From Chloroflexota bacterium (lineage in GTDB: Bacteria > Chloroflexota > Dormibacteria > Dormibacterales > Dormibacteraceae), in the NCBI GenBank assembly GCA_003446775.1, contig DMCH01000012.1, positions 1 to 7,498 of the forward strand: a stretch of 7,498 nt of DNA, written 5' to 3'. The position numbers and the translations under genes are program-made. Each line of letters opens with the position of its first letter. Position 1 is the first letter of the stretch. Below are positions 1 to 6,410 of the stretch, in pieces. Below the pieces are notes generated by a model that saw only the letters and a list, made by a program, of their open reading frames with translations, did not search any database and was not told the origin of the DNA.

Positions 1-934
1 GAGTCACGAGCTCGTTGAGGTCGACCGGGTCGATGGCGTAAGTCACGCGGGGCGTAGCACCCTGAGACAGACTACTGAGAACGGTGACGGCGTCATTGGC
101 GGCCGCAGTCGCGGTCTCAAAGCTTTCGCGGTCGACTGGGTCGAGGCGGCGCGTGTCGATCTCGCGTAGATAGCCCAAGGCGTTGGCCATGTGGTTCCTT
201 AGGTTGTGCACGACTCCCTCGACTGCACGGCTGTGGAAGAGGTGGCGGTCGGCGTCGGAGAGCTCGGACTCCAGGACTCTGCGCACGCGCCTGCCGGCGA
301 TGGTGTCGGTGAGGGCGAGGGAGAGTACACAAACGATCGTGGCAAGTAAGAATCCAAGCAACGAACCGTCAAGAACGTAGCTGAGAAGCAGGGCGGCCAA
401 CGCAAAGTAACCGAAGGCAAAATAGAACGACGATGTAAAGTTGTGGCGCACGATGCTCCTTGGAGACTCGCCTGTGCGCACGGATAGCGCTAAAGCAACT
501 GTCAGCAAGTTGGCTGCACTAGTTGCAACAATCGCCAGTACTCGAGAACCAGGTGGCAGCGCACCTCCAACATGAAGTTGAGCCGCCACTACCGATCCAA
601 AGCAGGCGATCCAAGCCGAGACGATTGCGTTCACGGCAATCGGACTTGGTCCGCGCCGAGCCAAGCCGACCGACGATCCAAGCCCCACCAGGGTTGCGTG
701 GAGCGGATTCAAGAGAACGGCAGCCGTTCCGCACACGATGCCCGTGAGCGTCAAACGGCCGCGATCAATCCGAACCTCCGACATGTTCAGCAGCGCGCCT
801 GCAAACAGTAGAAAGAGGAGTTTGCCTAAATCGTCAGGGGCATCGTTGCCGAGCTGGCGCGCTAGAAGATTGAGGCCGACGATTCCCAAGCCAAGGAGCG
901 CCAAGAACCCCGCCAGGGCGTGCGACCTGTTCAA
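1..934 (-). CDS. Membrane sensor histidine kinase, N-terminal part (C-terminus beyond left edge)
   Basis: This minus-strand frame is open for 311 codons from a TTG at 934-932 to the window edge, so only the sensor and dimerisation half is visible. Residues 1-215 form about seven hydrophobic spans (near 8-25, 36-51, 62-90, 100-120, 131-151, 168-187, 190-212). A charged linker follows (RRVRRVLESELSDADR), then a HisKA-like segment VEGVVHNLRNHMANALGYL with the likely phospho-accepting His243. The stretch DPVDLNELV near 302-310 is typical of the link between dimerisation helices and ATPase domain. The ATPase domain itself is not seen. The H-box is odd: Asn follows His where Glu or Asp is usual, and the usual Pro is His248. 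The TTG start is chosen because no ATG, GTG or TTG lies just upstream in frame and it keeps the first span; its ribosome site (AAGAAG) is weak. The likely partner is the divergent response regulator starting at 994. Family assignment is fairly sure; signal and activity are unknown. Confidence 0.8.
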   Translation of the reverse strand, partial: MNRSHALAGFLALLGLGIVGLNLLARQLGNDAPDDLGKLLFLLFAGALLNMSEVRIDRGRLTLTGIVCGTAAVLLNPLHATLVGLGSSVGLARRGPSPIAVNAIVSAWIACFGSVVAAQLHVGGALPPGSRVLAIVATSAANLLTVALALSVRTGESPRSIVRHNFTSSFYFAFGYFALAALLLSYVLDGSLLGFLLATIVCVLSLALTDTIAGRRVRRVLESELSDADRHLFHSRAVEGVVHNLRNHMANALGYLREIDTRRLDPVDRESFETATAAANDAVTVLSSLSQGATPRVTYAIDPVDLNELVT

Positions 935-950
935 TATCTTCTTGTTAAGC

Positions 951-958
951 TGCGCGCA
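951..958. promoter_or_regulatory. Divergent intergenic region with 8-bp palindrome
   Basis: The 59 bases between the kinase start (934) and the regulator start (994) must contain control signals for both divergent genes. The only symmetric element I see is TGCGCGCA, a perfect 8-bp palindrome. It could be an operator half-site, but such short GC palindromes are common by chance in this kind of DNA. I could not assign -35/-10 boxes with confidence. Confidence 0.2.
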
Positions 959-980
959 TCGCGAAGGCTGCGTCGGACCG

Positions 981-987
981 TAAGGAG
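981..987 (+). promoter_or_regulatory. Ribosome binding site of the response regulator
   Basis: TAAGGAG lies six bases before the GTG at 994. It is the clearest Shine-Dalgarno sequence in the window and fixes the GTG as the regulator start. Confidence 0.75.
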
Positions 988-993
988 TATCGG

Positions 994-1638
994 GTGCTCG
1001 TCGTCGACGACAGTGTGCTCCCGCGCGCTGCCGCCCGAACGATGCTCGGCACCGCGACCGGCCTGCGTCTTGTTGGCGAGGCGTCGTCCGGAGCCGAGGC
1101 ACTCCAGGCGATGGGCAGGTTCAAGCCAGACCTGGTTTTGATGGACGTCCACATGCCCGGCATGGACGGAGCTGCGACGACTACCGAGATCATGGCGCAG
1201 TACCCCCACGTGAAAGTCATAGCCTGGACTGTATCGGAGTCCAGCGACGATCTCTTACGAATGATGCGGGCCGGCTGCTCGGGTTACGTTCTCAAAGACG
1301 TAGGGCCGGCGGAGCTACAGCGGGCGCTCTGGTCAGCCGTCCGCAGTGAGAGCCCAGTGCCTCGGAAGATGATCCCGGACGTTCTCCGGCGTGTAACCGA
1401 ACAGACCCCTCTATCCCAAGGCGCCGGCACCGTAGCGCTGACATCCCGGGAGATGCAAATCCTACGAGGCATCGCCAAGGGCGTCCCGACCAAAAGGCTG
1501 GCTCAGCAGCTCGGCCTCCGGGCACCGTCCGTCGAGACCCATCTCCACAATCTGTTCCGGAAGCTAAACGCCGCCAACCGGGGTGAGGCGGTGAGTACTG
1601 CCCTGAAGGTAGGAATCATCACGCTGGGCGATCTCTAG
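994..1638 (+). CDS. NarL/LuxR-family two-component response regulator
   Basis: This complete 214-residue protein has the usual length and order of the NarL family: an N-terminal receiver (about 1-118), a linker, and a C-terminal LuxR-type helix-turn-helix (about 148-212). Receiver residues are all present: acidic pair Asp5-Asp6, phospho-acceptor Asp51 in LVLMDVHMPGMDG, Thr79, aromatic Tyr98 and Lys101 in GYVLKD. The output domain shows LTSREMQILRGIAKG followed by the recognition region APSVETHLHNLFRKL. It should act in the cytoplasm as a phosphorylation-controlled DNA-binding protein. The GTG start has a TAAGGAG ribosome site six bases upstream. The divergent membrane kinase is the natural partner, although NarL-type regulators more often pair with HisKA_3 kinases than with a HisKA-like one. 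Target genes are unknown; the divergent promoter and the 1945 gene are candidates by position only. Confidence 0.92.
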   Translation: MLVVDDSVLPRAAARTMLGTATGLRLVGEASSGAEALQAMGRFKPDLVLMDVHMPGMDGAATTTEIMAQYPHVKVIAWTVSESSDDLLRMMRAGCSGYVLKDVGPAELQRALWSAVRSESPVPRKMIPDVLRRVTEQTPLSQGAGTVALTSREMQILRGIAKGVPTKRLAQQLGLRAPSVETHLHNLFRKLNAANRGEAVSTALKVGIITLGDL

Positions 1639-1650
1639 ATCCCAGTTCTT

Positions 1651-1670
1651 GCTCATGGTTTTCCATGGGC
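1651..1670 (+). terminator. Hairpin after the response regulator gene, possible terminator
   Basis: GCTCATGG and CCATGGGC pair as an 8-bp stem (one G-U pair) around a TTTT loop, starting 13 bases after the regulator stop codon. Position fits a transcription terminator, but no T-run follows the stem, so intrinsic termination would be weak. It may instead protect the mRNA 3' end. Confidence 0.4.
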
Positions 1671-1720
1671 GGAGCCATTGATCCACATGAGGCCGGATAA
1701 GGGGAATTCACGATACCCAA

Positions 1721-1775
1721 CCGAGGTCCTAGTACCGAGACTTAGTTGGCATGACATGGTCGCTGCGGACCTCGG
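1721..1775 (+). repeat. Perfect 9-bp inverted repeat in the leader region
   Basis: CCGAGGTCC at 1721-1729 is exactly complementary to GGACCTCGG at 1767-1775, with 37 bases between. A second, mutually exclusive pairing, CCAAC (1717-1721) with GTTGG (1745-1749), shares base 1721 with the first stem. The arrangement could be a folded 5' leader or a protein-binding operator. No known riboswitch consensus was recognised. Confidence 0.45.
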
Positions 1776-1805
1776 AAATCTAGGAAGACAGGGGGGAAAT
1801 CTCTA

Positions 1806-1877
1806 ATGGTGCGTATGTTCAAGCGTCTGCTTCGGAACGGAACCAGATCTCGTGTGGTCGGTGGCTGGACCTTCTAG
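1806..1877 (+). CDS. Possible small basic protein, 23 residues
   Basis: An ATG preceded by AGGGGGG (1790-1796, nine bases upstream) opens a 23-codon frame ending in TAG. The predicted peptide starts MVRMFKRLLRN and ends VVGGWTF. It has six Arg or Lys residues and no acidic residue, so it would be strongly cationic. It could be a genuine small protein, a translated leader for the gene at 1945, or chance. The purine-rich site before the ATG is the main support. No family recognised. Confidence 0.25.
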   Translation: MVRMFKRLLRNGTRSRVVGGWTF

Positions 1878-1889
1878 GAACAACCCAAA

Positions 1890-1920
1890 GTGGCTCTGCT
1901 AGCGTACGAGGGATAGCCAC
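1890..1920 (+). repeat. Short inverted repeat upstream of the fusion gene
   Basis: GTGGCT at 1890-1895 pairs with AGCCAC at 1915-1920 around a 19-base spacer, ending 24 bases before the TTG start of the fusion gene. This is a plausible operator or leader hairpin position, but six base pairs is weak evidence. Confidence 0.25.
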
Positions 1921-1944
1921 CCTAAAGTCTAGAATTCGACCGTC

Positions 1945-4500
1945 TTGCAACGGTTCACATCGCTAGCGTGGCCGGCTCGGATCTATCTCGCTTCCGTAAT
2001 CGTTATTGGCATCGGAATCGTTCCGCTTGCATGGGTCATTCGGCCAATCGACCCTTGGGCAGCTCCGACCCTCCTATATCTCGGAATAGGAACCCAGATA
2101 GCCGCCCTTCGGCCGATTGCCTGGCGCTCAGGTCGGCAGGTGGTTATCGACCCGTTGTTGGTGGCAACAGGTCTGTTCTCGCCTGGAGCGGGCGTGGGTA
2201 TCGTCGCGTGGCTGGCGATGTTCGACGGCAGAGTGCCCGGGCGAACCATCACTTGGTGGGCTTTCCTCTTCAATCGCGCCATGTATGCAATTGCACACGT
2301 GGTGCCATCGATTGCAGTGGCATCGATCGGTCAAGGGAGTTGGTGGGCGCTTCCCGTCCGTACTGCGGTGTATGTGGTGGCAGCGATTGGTCTCAACTAC
2401 TGCATGACCGCGTTAGGAATGTCCTTCGTAGCGCGATCGTCAGTCTGGACGACGCTCTTCGAGAATGTAGGACTCTCGACTCTTATGGCAACCTTGGCAC
2501 TGAGTTTTGCTGGCGGGATTCTCTATCTGCTGCTCCAAACTCCGGTTGGCTACATCATGGCTCCAGGTCTGTTCGCATTCATCCTGGCTGTCCGCGGTAA
2601 TGTTGCCGATGCCCAACGCCAGGGGGAACTGAAAGACCAAACCCTAGACCTCGCCGCTCAGGCCCTAGACGCACGGGATCGTTACACCGAGTCGCACTCG
2701 ATTCGCGTCTCTGAGCTTGCCGCGAAACTGGGCGAGCAACTCGAATTGGGTGACCGAGAGTGCGAGCTCATCCGAACCGCCGGCTCTTTGCACGACCTCG
2801 GCAAGATCGGAGTTCGCGACGACATTCTCAACAAGCCAGGTCCGTTGACAGAAGAGGAATGGGAGGTCATGCGGCGGCACCCTGACATTGGGGCTGACAT
2901 GATCGCCCAGCACTCCGCCCTGGCCGAGGTTGCGCCGCTAGTCCGACACCACCATGAGCGCTGGGACGGTTCTGGTTATCCAGAGGGACTTAGAGGTGAC
3001 GTGATCCCCTTCGGGGCCCGAATTTTGTCGGTCGCCGACTCGTTCGACACCATCACCGGACCGCGTCTCTATCGGCAATCCTTGATGACGCCGATCGAAG
3101 GAGTCGAGGACATCAGTCGTCGAGCCGATCACTGGTACGACCCCAATGTGGTCGATGCGCTACGCGAGATTCACGGCCTCAAGCCGCTCGACCTCGCAAA
3201 CCGATCCGAGGTGCCGCGCCGCATTAGCAGCTTGCGCGTCCTGCGGGCGAACCCCTGGTTCAGCAGCTTACTCACGGCGATTGGGATATCGTCGATTGGC
3301 GACCCGCTGACACAGGTGGCTACGTTGGTATTGATTTATACCGCCACAAATCACGACGCTCGCATAGTGGCACTCGCCTTCATCGCACAGGCGCTCGCGA
3401 CAATGGCTATGAGCAGCGTGCTCGGTGGTCTAGCTGACAAGTTGCCTCGCAAACCACTCATCGTTACATTGGAATTGCTTCGAGCCGCGATCCTTGTGGC
3501 TACGCCTGCATTGACCCAGGTTGATAGAGCGGTCGGGCCTACCGGCTCGCGATGGTGGCTGATCATCCCGGTGTTGTTCGTCTTGGCGTCGATCAATGCG
3601 GTGGTGCAGCCAGCTCGTCAAGCGGCAATCCCCGGCCTCGTGCCCGCCGGCCAGATTGGAAAGGCGAATGCGCTCGTGGTGGGCACAACGATGCTTGCGG
3701 GTGCGATTGGTTTCGCGGTGGCGGGGGCCATCCTGAGCTTGTCGCAGTCACTCATGGTCCTGTTCTTGGCCGATGCGGCCACCTTTGCGCTTGCAGCCAC
3801 GATTGTGCTCGGTATCCCCAGTCTGGGTGGAGGCACGGTGGGGGCGCGAGTCTCGGGCGCGCTGAAGCGAACGTGGGCCATTGCGTCTGCTCGACCGCAG
3901 CTGGTGATCGGCGCGCTCGCGGCGTTTCTAATCCCGATTTCGTTCCCCGCGTTGCTTGCTCTCGCCTACAAGGTTTCGGTCAATGGCGGTCAGTCATATT
4001 CAATGCTCGAAGCCGTGCTCTCGGTGGGCATCTTTGTTGGTTCCATCGCAGTTGGTAGAGTCGTTGCGATCGGCAGCATGCGCACGGTTGGCGCGGGCCT
4101 ACTTCTAACTGGAGTGTTCTCCCTGGCGATAGCAATGGGGCCGCAAGTGATTGTCATCGCGACATTTCTTTTCTTGGCTTCAATTGGTAATTCGATTTAC
4201 ACGGTGGCGACTCAGACGGCTCTGATGGAGGCCGCCGACGCATCGAACCGCGGCAGCGTAATGGCAACAAGATTCGGTCTGGTGCAAACCGCTAGCCTCG
4301 CAGGCTTTGCTGCAGGCGGCTTGATCACAGCACAGTCCGGTCCATATGCGGCCTACGGCGTTCTTGGGGTCGGACTTGTGTTGCTGGCCCTGTACGCTCT
4401 GGCTGCGGGCCGCAGCACCGTGAACCCGATCCACGGCGCTGCTTACGAAGAAGCCCAGGTCCGGGCGGCCGCGACGCACGGCCCTGGCCAGGTCACTTAA
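1945..4500 (+). CDS. HD-GYP cyclic-di-GMP phosphodiesterase fused to an MFS transporter, with N-terminal membrane sensor module
   Basis: One uninterrupted 851-codon frame encodes three parts. Residues 1-220 carry about seven membrane spans. Residues 230-412 form an HD-GYP domain, the family that hydrolyses cyclic di-GMP in the cytoplasm: His251, the HDLGKIG motif (283-289), His312, the HHH triplet (335-337), the GSGYPEGL signature (342-349) and Asp365 in SVADSFD are all present, so activity is plausible. Residues 436-822 form about twelve spans of the MFS_3/EntS-like drug or siderophore exporter type, with motif A (GGLADKLPRK, 494-503), QPARQAAIPGLV (555-566) and a central loop near 624-650. 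Each part is full length. The TTG start is the first possible one, because TAG lies in frame at 1930-1932; no Shine-Dalgarno is visible. An in-frame GTG at 3211, with no good ribosome site, could in principle give a separate transporter. I infer that c-di-GMP turnover and transport are coupled; the substrate is unknown. Confidence 0.9.
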   Translation: MQRFTSLAWPARIYLASVIVIGIGIVPLAWVIRPIDPWAAPTLLYLGIGTQIAALRPIAWRSGRQVVIDPLLVATGLFSPGAGVGIVAWLAMFDGRVPGRTITWWAFLFNRAMYAIAHVVPSIAVASIGQGSWWALPVRTAVYVVAAIGLNYCMTALGMSFVARSSVWTTLFENVGLSTLMATLALSFAGGILYLLLQTPVGYIMAPGLFAFILAVRGNVADAQRQGELKDQTLDLAAQALDARDRYTESHSIRVSELAAKLGEQLELGDRECELIRTAGSLHDLGKIGVRDDILNKPGPLTEEEWEVMRRHPDIGADMIAQHSALAEVAPLVRHHHERWDGSGYPEGLRGDVIPFGARILSVADSFDTITGPRLYRQSLMTPIEGVEDISRRADHWYDPNVVDALREIHGLKPLDLANRSEVPRRISSLRVLRANPWFSSLLTAIGISSIGDPLTQVATLVLIYTATNHDARIVALAFIAQALATMAMSSVLGGLADKLPRKPLIVTLELLRAAILVATPALTQVDRAVGPTGSRWWLIIPVLFVLASINAVVQPARQAAIPGLVPAGQIGKANALVVGTTMLAGAIGFAVAGAILSLSQSLMVLFLADAATFALAATIVLGIPSLGGGTVGARVSGALKRTWAIASARPQLVIGALAAFLIPISFPALLALAYKVSVNGGQSYSMLEAVLSVGIFVGSIAVGRVVAIGSMRTVGAGLLLTGVFSLAIAMGPQVIVIATFLFLASIGNSIYTVATQTALMEAADASNRGSVMATRFGLVQTASLAGFAAGGLITAQSGPYAAYGVLGVGLVLLALYALAAGRSTVNPIHGAAYEEAQVRAAATHGPGQVT

Positions 4501-4502
4501 CG

Positions 4503-4520
4503 CCGCTGTAAAGCGGTTCT
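4503..4520 (+). terminator. Small hairpin just after the fusion gene
   Basis: CCGCT and AGCGG pair as a perfect 5-bp stem around a GTAA loop (a GNRA-type tetraloop), followed by TTCT. It begins two bases after the TAA stop of the fusion gene. Position suits a terminator, but the stem is short and the T-run poor, so read-through into the next gene is likely. Confidence 0.3.
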
Positions 4521-4521
4521 G

Positions 4522-4551
4522 ATGGCGCTCTTCATCGTCATACTGCGCTGA
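4522..4551 (+). other. Possible 9-codon leader ORF abutting the AI-2E gene
   Basis: ATG at 4522 opens MALFIVILR and stops at TGA 4549-4551, directly followed by the TTG start at 4552 in the same frame. Termination here could feed ribosomes onto a start that has no Shine-Dalgarno. No ribosome site is visible before the ATG either, so it may be chance. Confidence 0.25.
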
Positions 4552-5700
4552 TTGCGTAACGTTCGTCCCCCCAGCCGCGCGAGAGGCAGCGCCCCCGAAA
4601 GCGAGCCTGAAGAACCGACTCCATTAACCGCAGTCGGCATATCGGCGTGGTCTCTCGATCCCAAGCGCAGGCGACGCTATCTGCAGGTCGCGTTCGGCTT
4701 CGCCGCGCTCACGATCGCGATCATCGTCCTCTATCTCCTACGCGACTTCCTCGGCGCGTTCGTCCTCGGAGCCGCCATCGCCTTCCTGATCCAGCCTGGC
4801 GTCGTGCGCCTGATGGGTCTCGGTCTCCCACGCGCCGCGGCGATCGGAGTGATGTTTCTGGTCATCATCCTCGCCCTAGCCGGATTGGTTCTACTGGTCG
4901 TTCCGCTCGGCGTTAGCGAGGTCGCGCAGCTGCAGCGCCAGGCTCCAGGTCTCGCGGCGGCAGCGCAGGACCGCATTAACAGCCTGCAGGGCTCCCCAGT
5001 GGAGATCTTCGGCTTCAAGATCGACATCAAGGCAGCGACCGACAGCATCAACTCGCACACGCGTGAATTTCTGCTCGGTCAATTTGGCAATGCTGTGAGC
5101 ATCGGCCTCACAGCGTTAACAACACTGCTCCAGATCCTGCTCACGTTCATCGTCGCCTTCCTTCTTGCGCTCGACGCCGCCTCCATCAAGCGAGTGCTGC
5201 GGCGGTTCGTGCCCCCCGACTACCGCACCGACTTCGACCAGATCTGGCGCCGCATCCGCAAGATGCTGTACGCGTACATGCGCGGCCAGCTGATCATCGC
5301 CGGGATGATCGGAATCCTCTCCGGTATAGCCTGCTGGGTGTTGGGCTTGGCCGATCCTGTCGCTCTCGGCCTCATCGCGGGCATCACCGCGCTGATCCCA
5401 TATATCGGCCCGTTCATCGGGGCGGTGCCGGCGATTCTCGTTGGTCTGGCCGCGGCGCCGATCAAGGCGCTGTTGGTCGCAATCGCCTACTTCGTCATCT
5501 CCAACGTCATCCTCAACTTCGTCTACCCCAAGGTCATGGGCGACGCTGTGAAGCTGCCGCCGGTCCTGATCATCGTCGCCTTCATCGCCGGCTTCAACTG
5601 GGCCGGCATCCTGGGCATGTTCGTGGCCGTTCCGCTCGCCGCGACGCTGCGCATCCTGTTCGATCACATCTACCCGCGGCTCTACGAGAAGCCCGCTTGA
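4552..5700 (+). CDS. AI-2E family transporter (UPF0118/PerM-like membrane protein)
   Basis: This 382-residue protein has the length and pattern of the AI-2E transporter family (PF01594), whose members include autoinducer-2 exporters and Na+/H+ antiporters. A hydrophilic Pro/Glu/Arg-rich tail of about 42 residues precedes two early spans (45-63, 66-84), another at 95-118, an extracytoplasmic region around 120-175, and a block of C-terminal spans. Family hallmarks are ITALIPYIGPFIGAVPAIL (278-296), the YPKVMGD segment (325-331) and the Gly/Pro-rich tail GILGMFVAVPLAATLRILF. The actual substrate cannot be read from sequence. TTG at 4552 is the only near start, because TGA lies immediately upstream in frame. 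The stop overlaps the next gene's start by four bases (TTGA), indicating co-translation with the phosphoesterase. The 51-base gap after the fusion gene leaves open whether it shares that transcript. Confidence 0.9.
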   Translation: MRNVRPPSRARGSAPESEPEEPTPLTAVGISAWSLDPKRRRRYLQVAFGFAALTIAIIVLYLLRDFLGAFVLGAAIAFLIQPGVVRLMGLGLPRAAAIGVMFLVIILALAGLVLLVVPLGVSEVAQLQRQAPGLAAAAQDRINSLQGSPVEIFGFKIDIKAATDSINSHTREFLLGQFGNAVSIGLTALTTLLQILLTFIVAFLLALDAASIKRVLRRFVPPDYRTDFDQIWRRIRKMLYAYMRGQLIIAGMIGILSGIACWVLGLADPVALGLIAGITALIPYIGPFIGAVPAILVGLAAAPIKALLVAIAYFVISNVILNFVYPKVMGDAVKLPPVLIIVAFIAGFNWAGILGMFVAVPLAATLRILFDHIYPRLYEKPA

Positions 5701-6410
5701 AGGTCGCGATCCTGTCGGACATCCATGCCAACTGGCAGGCGCTGGAAGCGGTGCTCCGCGACTGTCCGCCGACGGATGAAACGCTATGCCTGGGCGACGT
5801 CGTCGGATATGGAGGCGACCCCAAGCACTGTATCGACGAGGTCACCAGGCGGGGGTGGCTCACCCTTGTCGGCAATCACGACCGCGCCTGCACCGACCCT
5901 GAGATCCTCGAATGGTTCAACGACGATGCCGCCGCAGTTGTGCGCTGGACGGTGGACACGATCGGCGACGAGCGAATCGAGTGGTTGCGAGGATTGCCGG
6001 ATAGCCACGTTGAGCACGACGTGCTGTTCGTTCATGCCAGCCCCCGCGATCACATCTACGAGTATGTCCTCGACACCGGGGTTGCCTTCGCCAATCTAGA
6101 GGTGCTCAACGGCGGGGTTTGTTTCCACGGGCACACCCACGTCCCAGGCATATTCGGGCTCGCTGAGGGCCAGGTGACGCACGAATATCGCGTCGACACG
6201 ATCCCGCTCAAGGGCCCCGCCCTGGTCAACCCTGGCAGCGTCGGCCAGCCGCGCGACGGAAGCCCGCTGGCCAGCTACGGCGTCTGGGACGTGGACAACG
6301 AGACCTTCGAGTTTCGGCGCGTCCGCTACGACATCAAGGGTGCCCAGCGGGCGATCAGGAAGGCCAAGCTACCCGAACGATTCGCGCTTCGACTCGAAAC
6401 GGGGCGATGA
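5697..6410 (+). CDS. Calcineurin-like metallophosphoesterase, YfcE/MJ0936 type
   Basis: The 237-residue protein carries the complete two-metal phosphoesterase set: Asp8 and His10 in SDIHAN, Asp34 in GDVVGYG, the GNHD motif (59-62), His113, and His144/His146 in GHTH, plus the family segment LVNPGSVGQPRDG (176-188). This matches the Metallophos_2 group of small cytoplasmic phosphodiesterases; natural substrates are mostly unknown, with activity on phosphodiesters or cyclic nucleotides typical in vitro. No signal peptide or membrane span is seen. The TTG start at 5697 lies across the preceding stop (TTGA), placing the conserved KVAILSDIH strand at the N-terminus as expected. Its own stop overlaps the next start (ATGA), so it is the middle gene of a coupled operon between two membrane proteins. 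The C-terminal tail (about 208-237) is Arg/Lys-rich. Confidence 0.93.
   Translation: MKVAILSDIHANWQALEAVLRDCPPTDETLCLGDVVGYGGDPKHCIDEVTRRGWLTLVGNHDRACTDPEILEWFNDDAAAVVRWTVDTIGDERIEWLRGLPDSHVEHDVLFVHASPRDHIYEYVLDTGVAFANLEVLNGGVCFHGHTHVPGIFGLAEGQVTHEYRVDTIPLKGPALVNPGSVGQPRDGSPLASYGVWDVDNETFEFRRVRYDIKGAQRAIRKAKLPERFALRLETGR

Larger units (their letters stand above)
1639..1944. other. 306-base intergenic region with several symmetric elements
   Basis: This stretch between the regulator stop and the fusion gene start carries no clear conserved gene. It holds the hairpin at 1651-1670, a 9-bp inverted repeat at 1721-1775, a possible 23-codon ORF at 1806-1877, and a 6-bp inverted repeat at 1890-1920. 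The octamer TCTAGGAA occurs twice (1779-1786 and 1873-1880). A sampled 60-base line (1801-1860) is 53% GC, somewhat lower than the coding DNA. It probably contains the promoter and 5' leader of the fusion gene, but I could not place promoter boxes reliably. Confidence 0.5.

Noticed and set aside
601..690. Repeated CGATCCAAGC-like strings
   Set aside because: Two short imperfect copies fall in kinase coding sequence for Gly/Trp/Leu-rich membrane spans; codon-driven repetition is a sufficient explanation.
931..1220. Minus-strand frames overlapping the regulator start
   Set aside because: They are antisense to the receiver domain and end near the kinase start in frames different from the kinase; no conserved motif.
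1678..1702. TTGATC ... GATAAG as a sigma-70-like promoter
   Set aside because: The spacing between the two boxes is only about 13 bases, too short for a normal promoter, and both boxes are weak.
1671..1800. c-di-GMP riboswitch upstream of the HD-GYP gene
   Set aside because: I looked for the conserved GEMM-type core and tetraloop/receptor pattern and did not find it; only generic inverted repeats are supported.
1968..2600. Plus-strand frame of 210 codons near the start of the fusion gene
   Set aside because: Overlaps the membrane module in another frame. Its product is Arg/Ser-rich and not membrane-like, whereas the chosen frame is hydrophobic and leads directly into the HD-GYP domain.
3552..4058. 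Plus-strand frame of 168 codons inside the fusion gene
   Set aside because: Wholly contained in another frame of the MFS part, which has clear conserved motifs; the alternative product is Cys/Gly/Arg-rich without domain features.
5116..5667. Minus-strand frame of 183 codons
   Set aside because: Antisense shadow of the AI-2E gene with Asp/Glu/Arg-rich low-complexity translation and no ribosome site or family resemblance.
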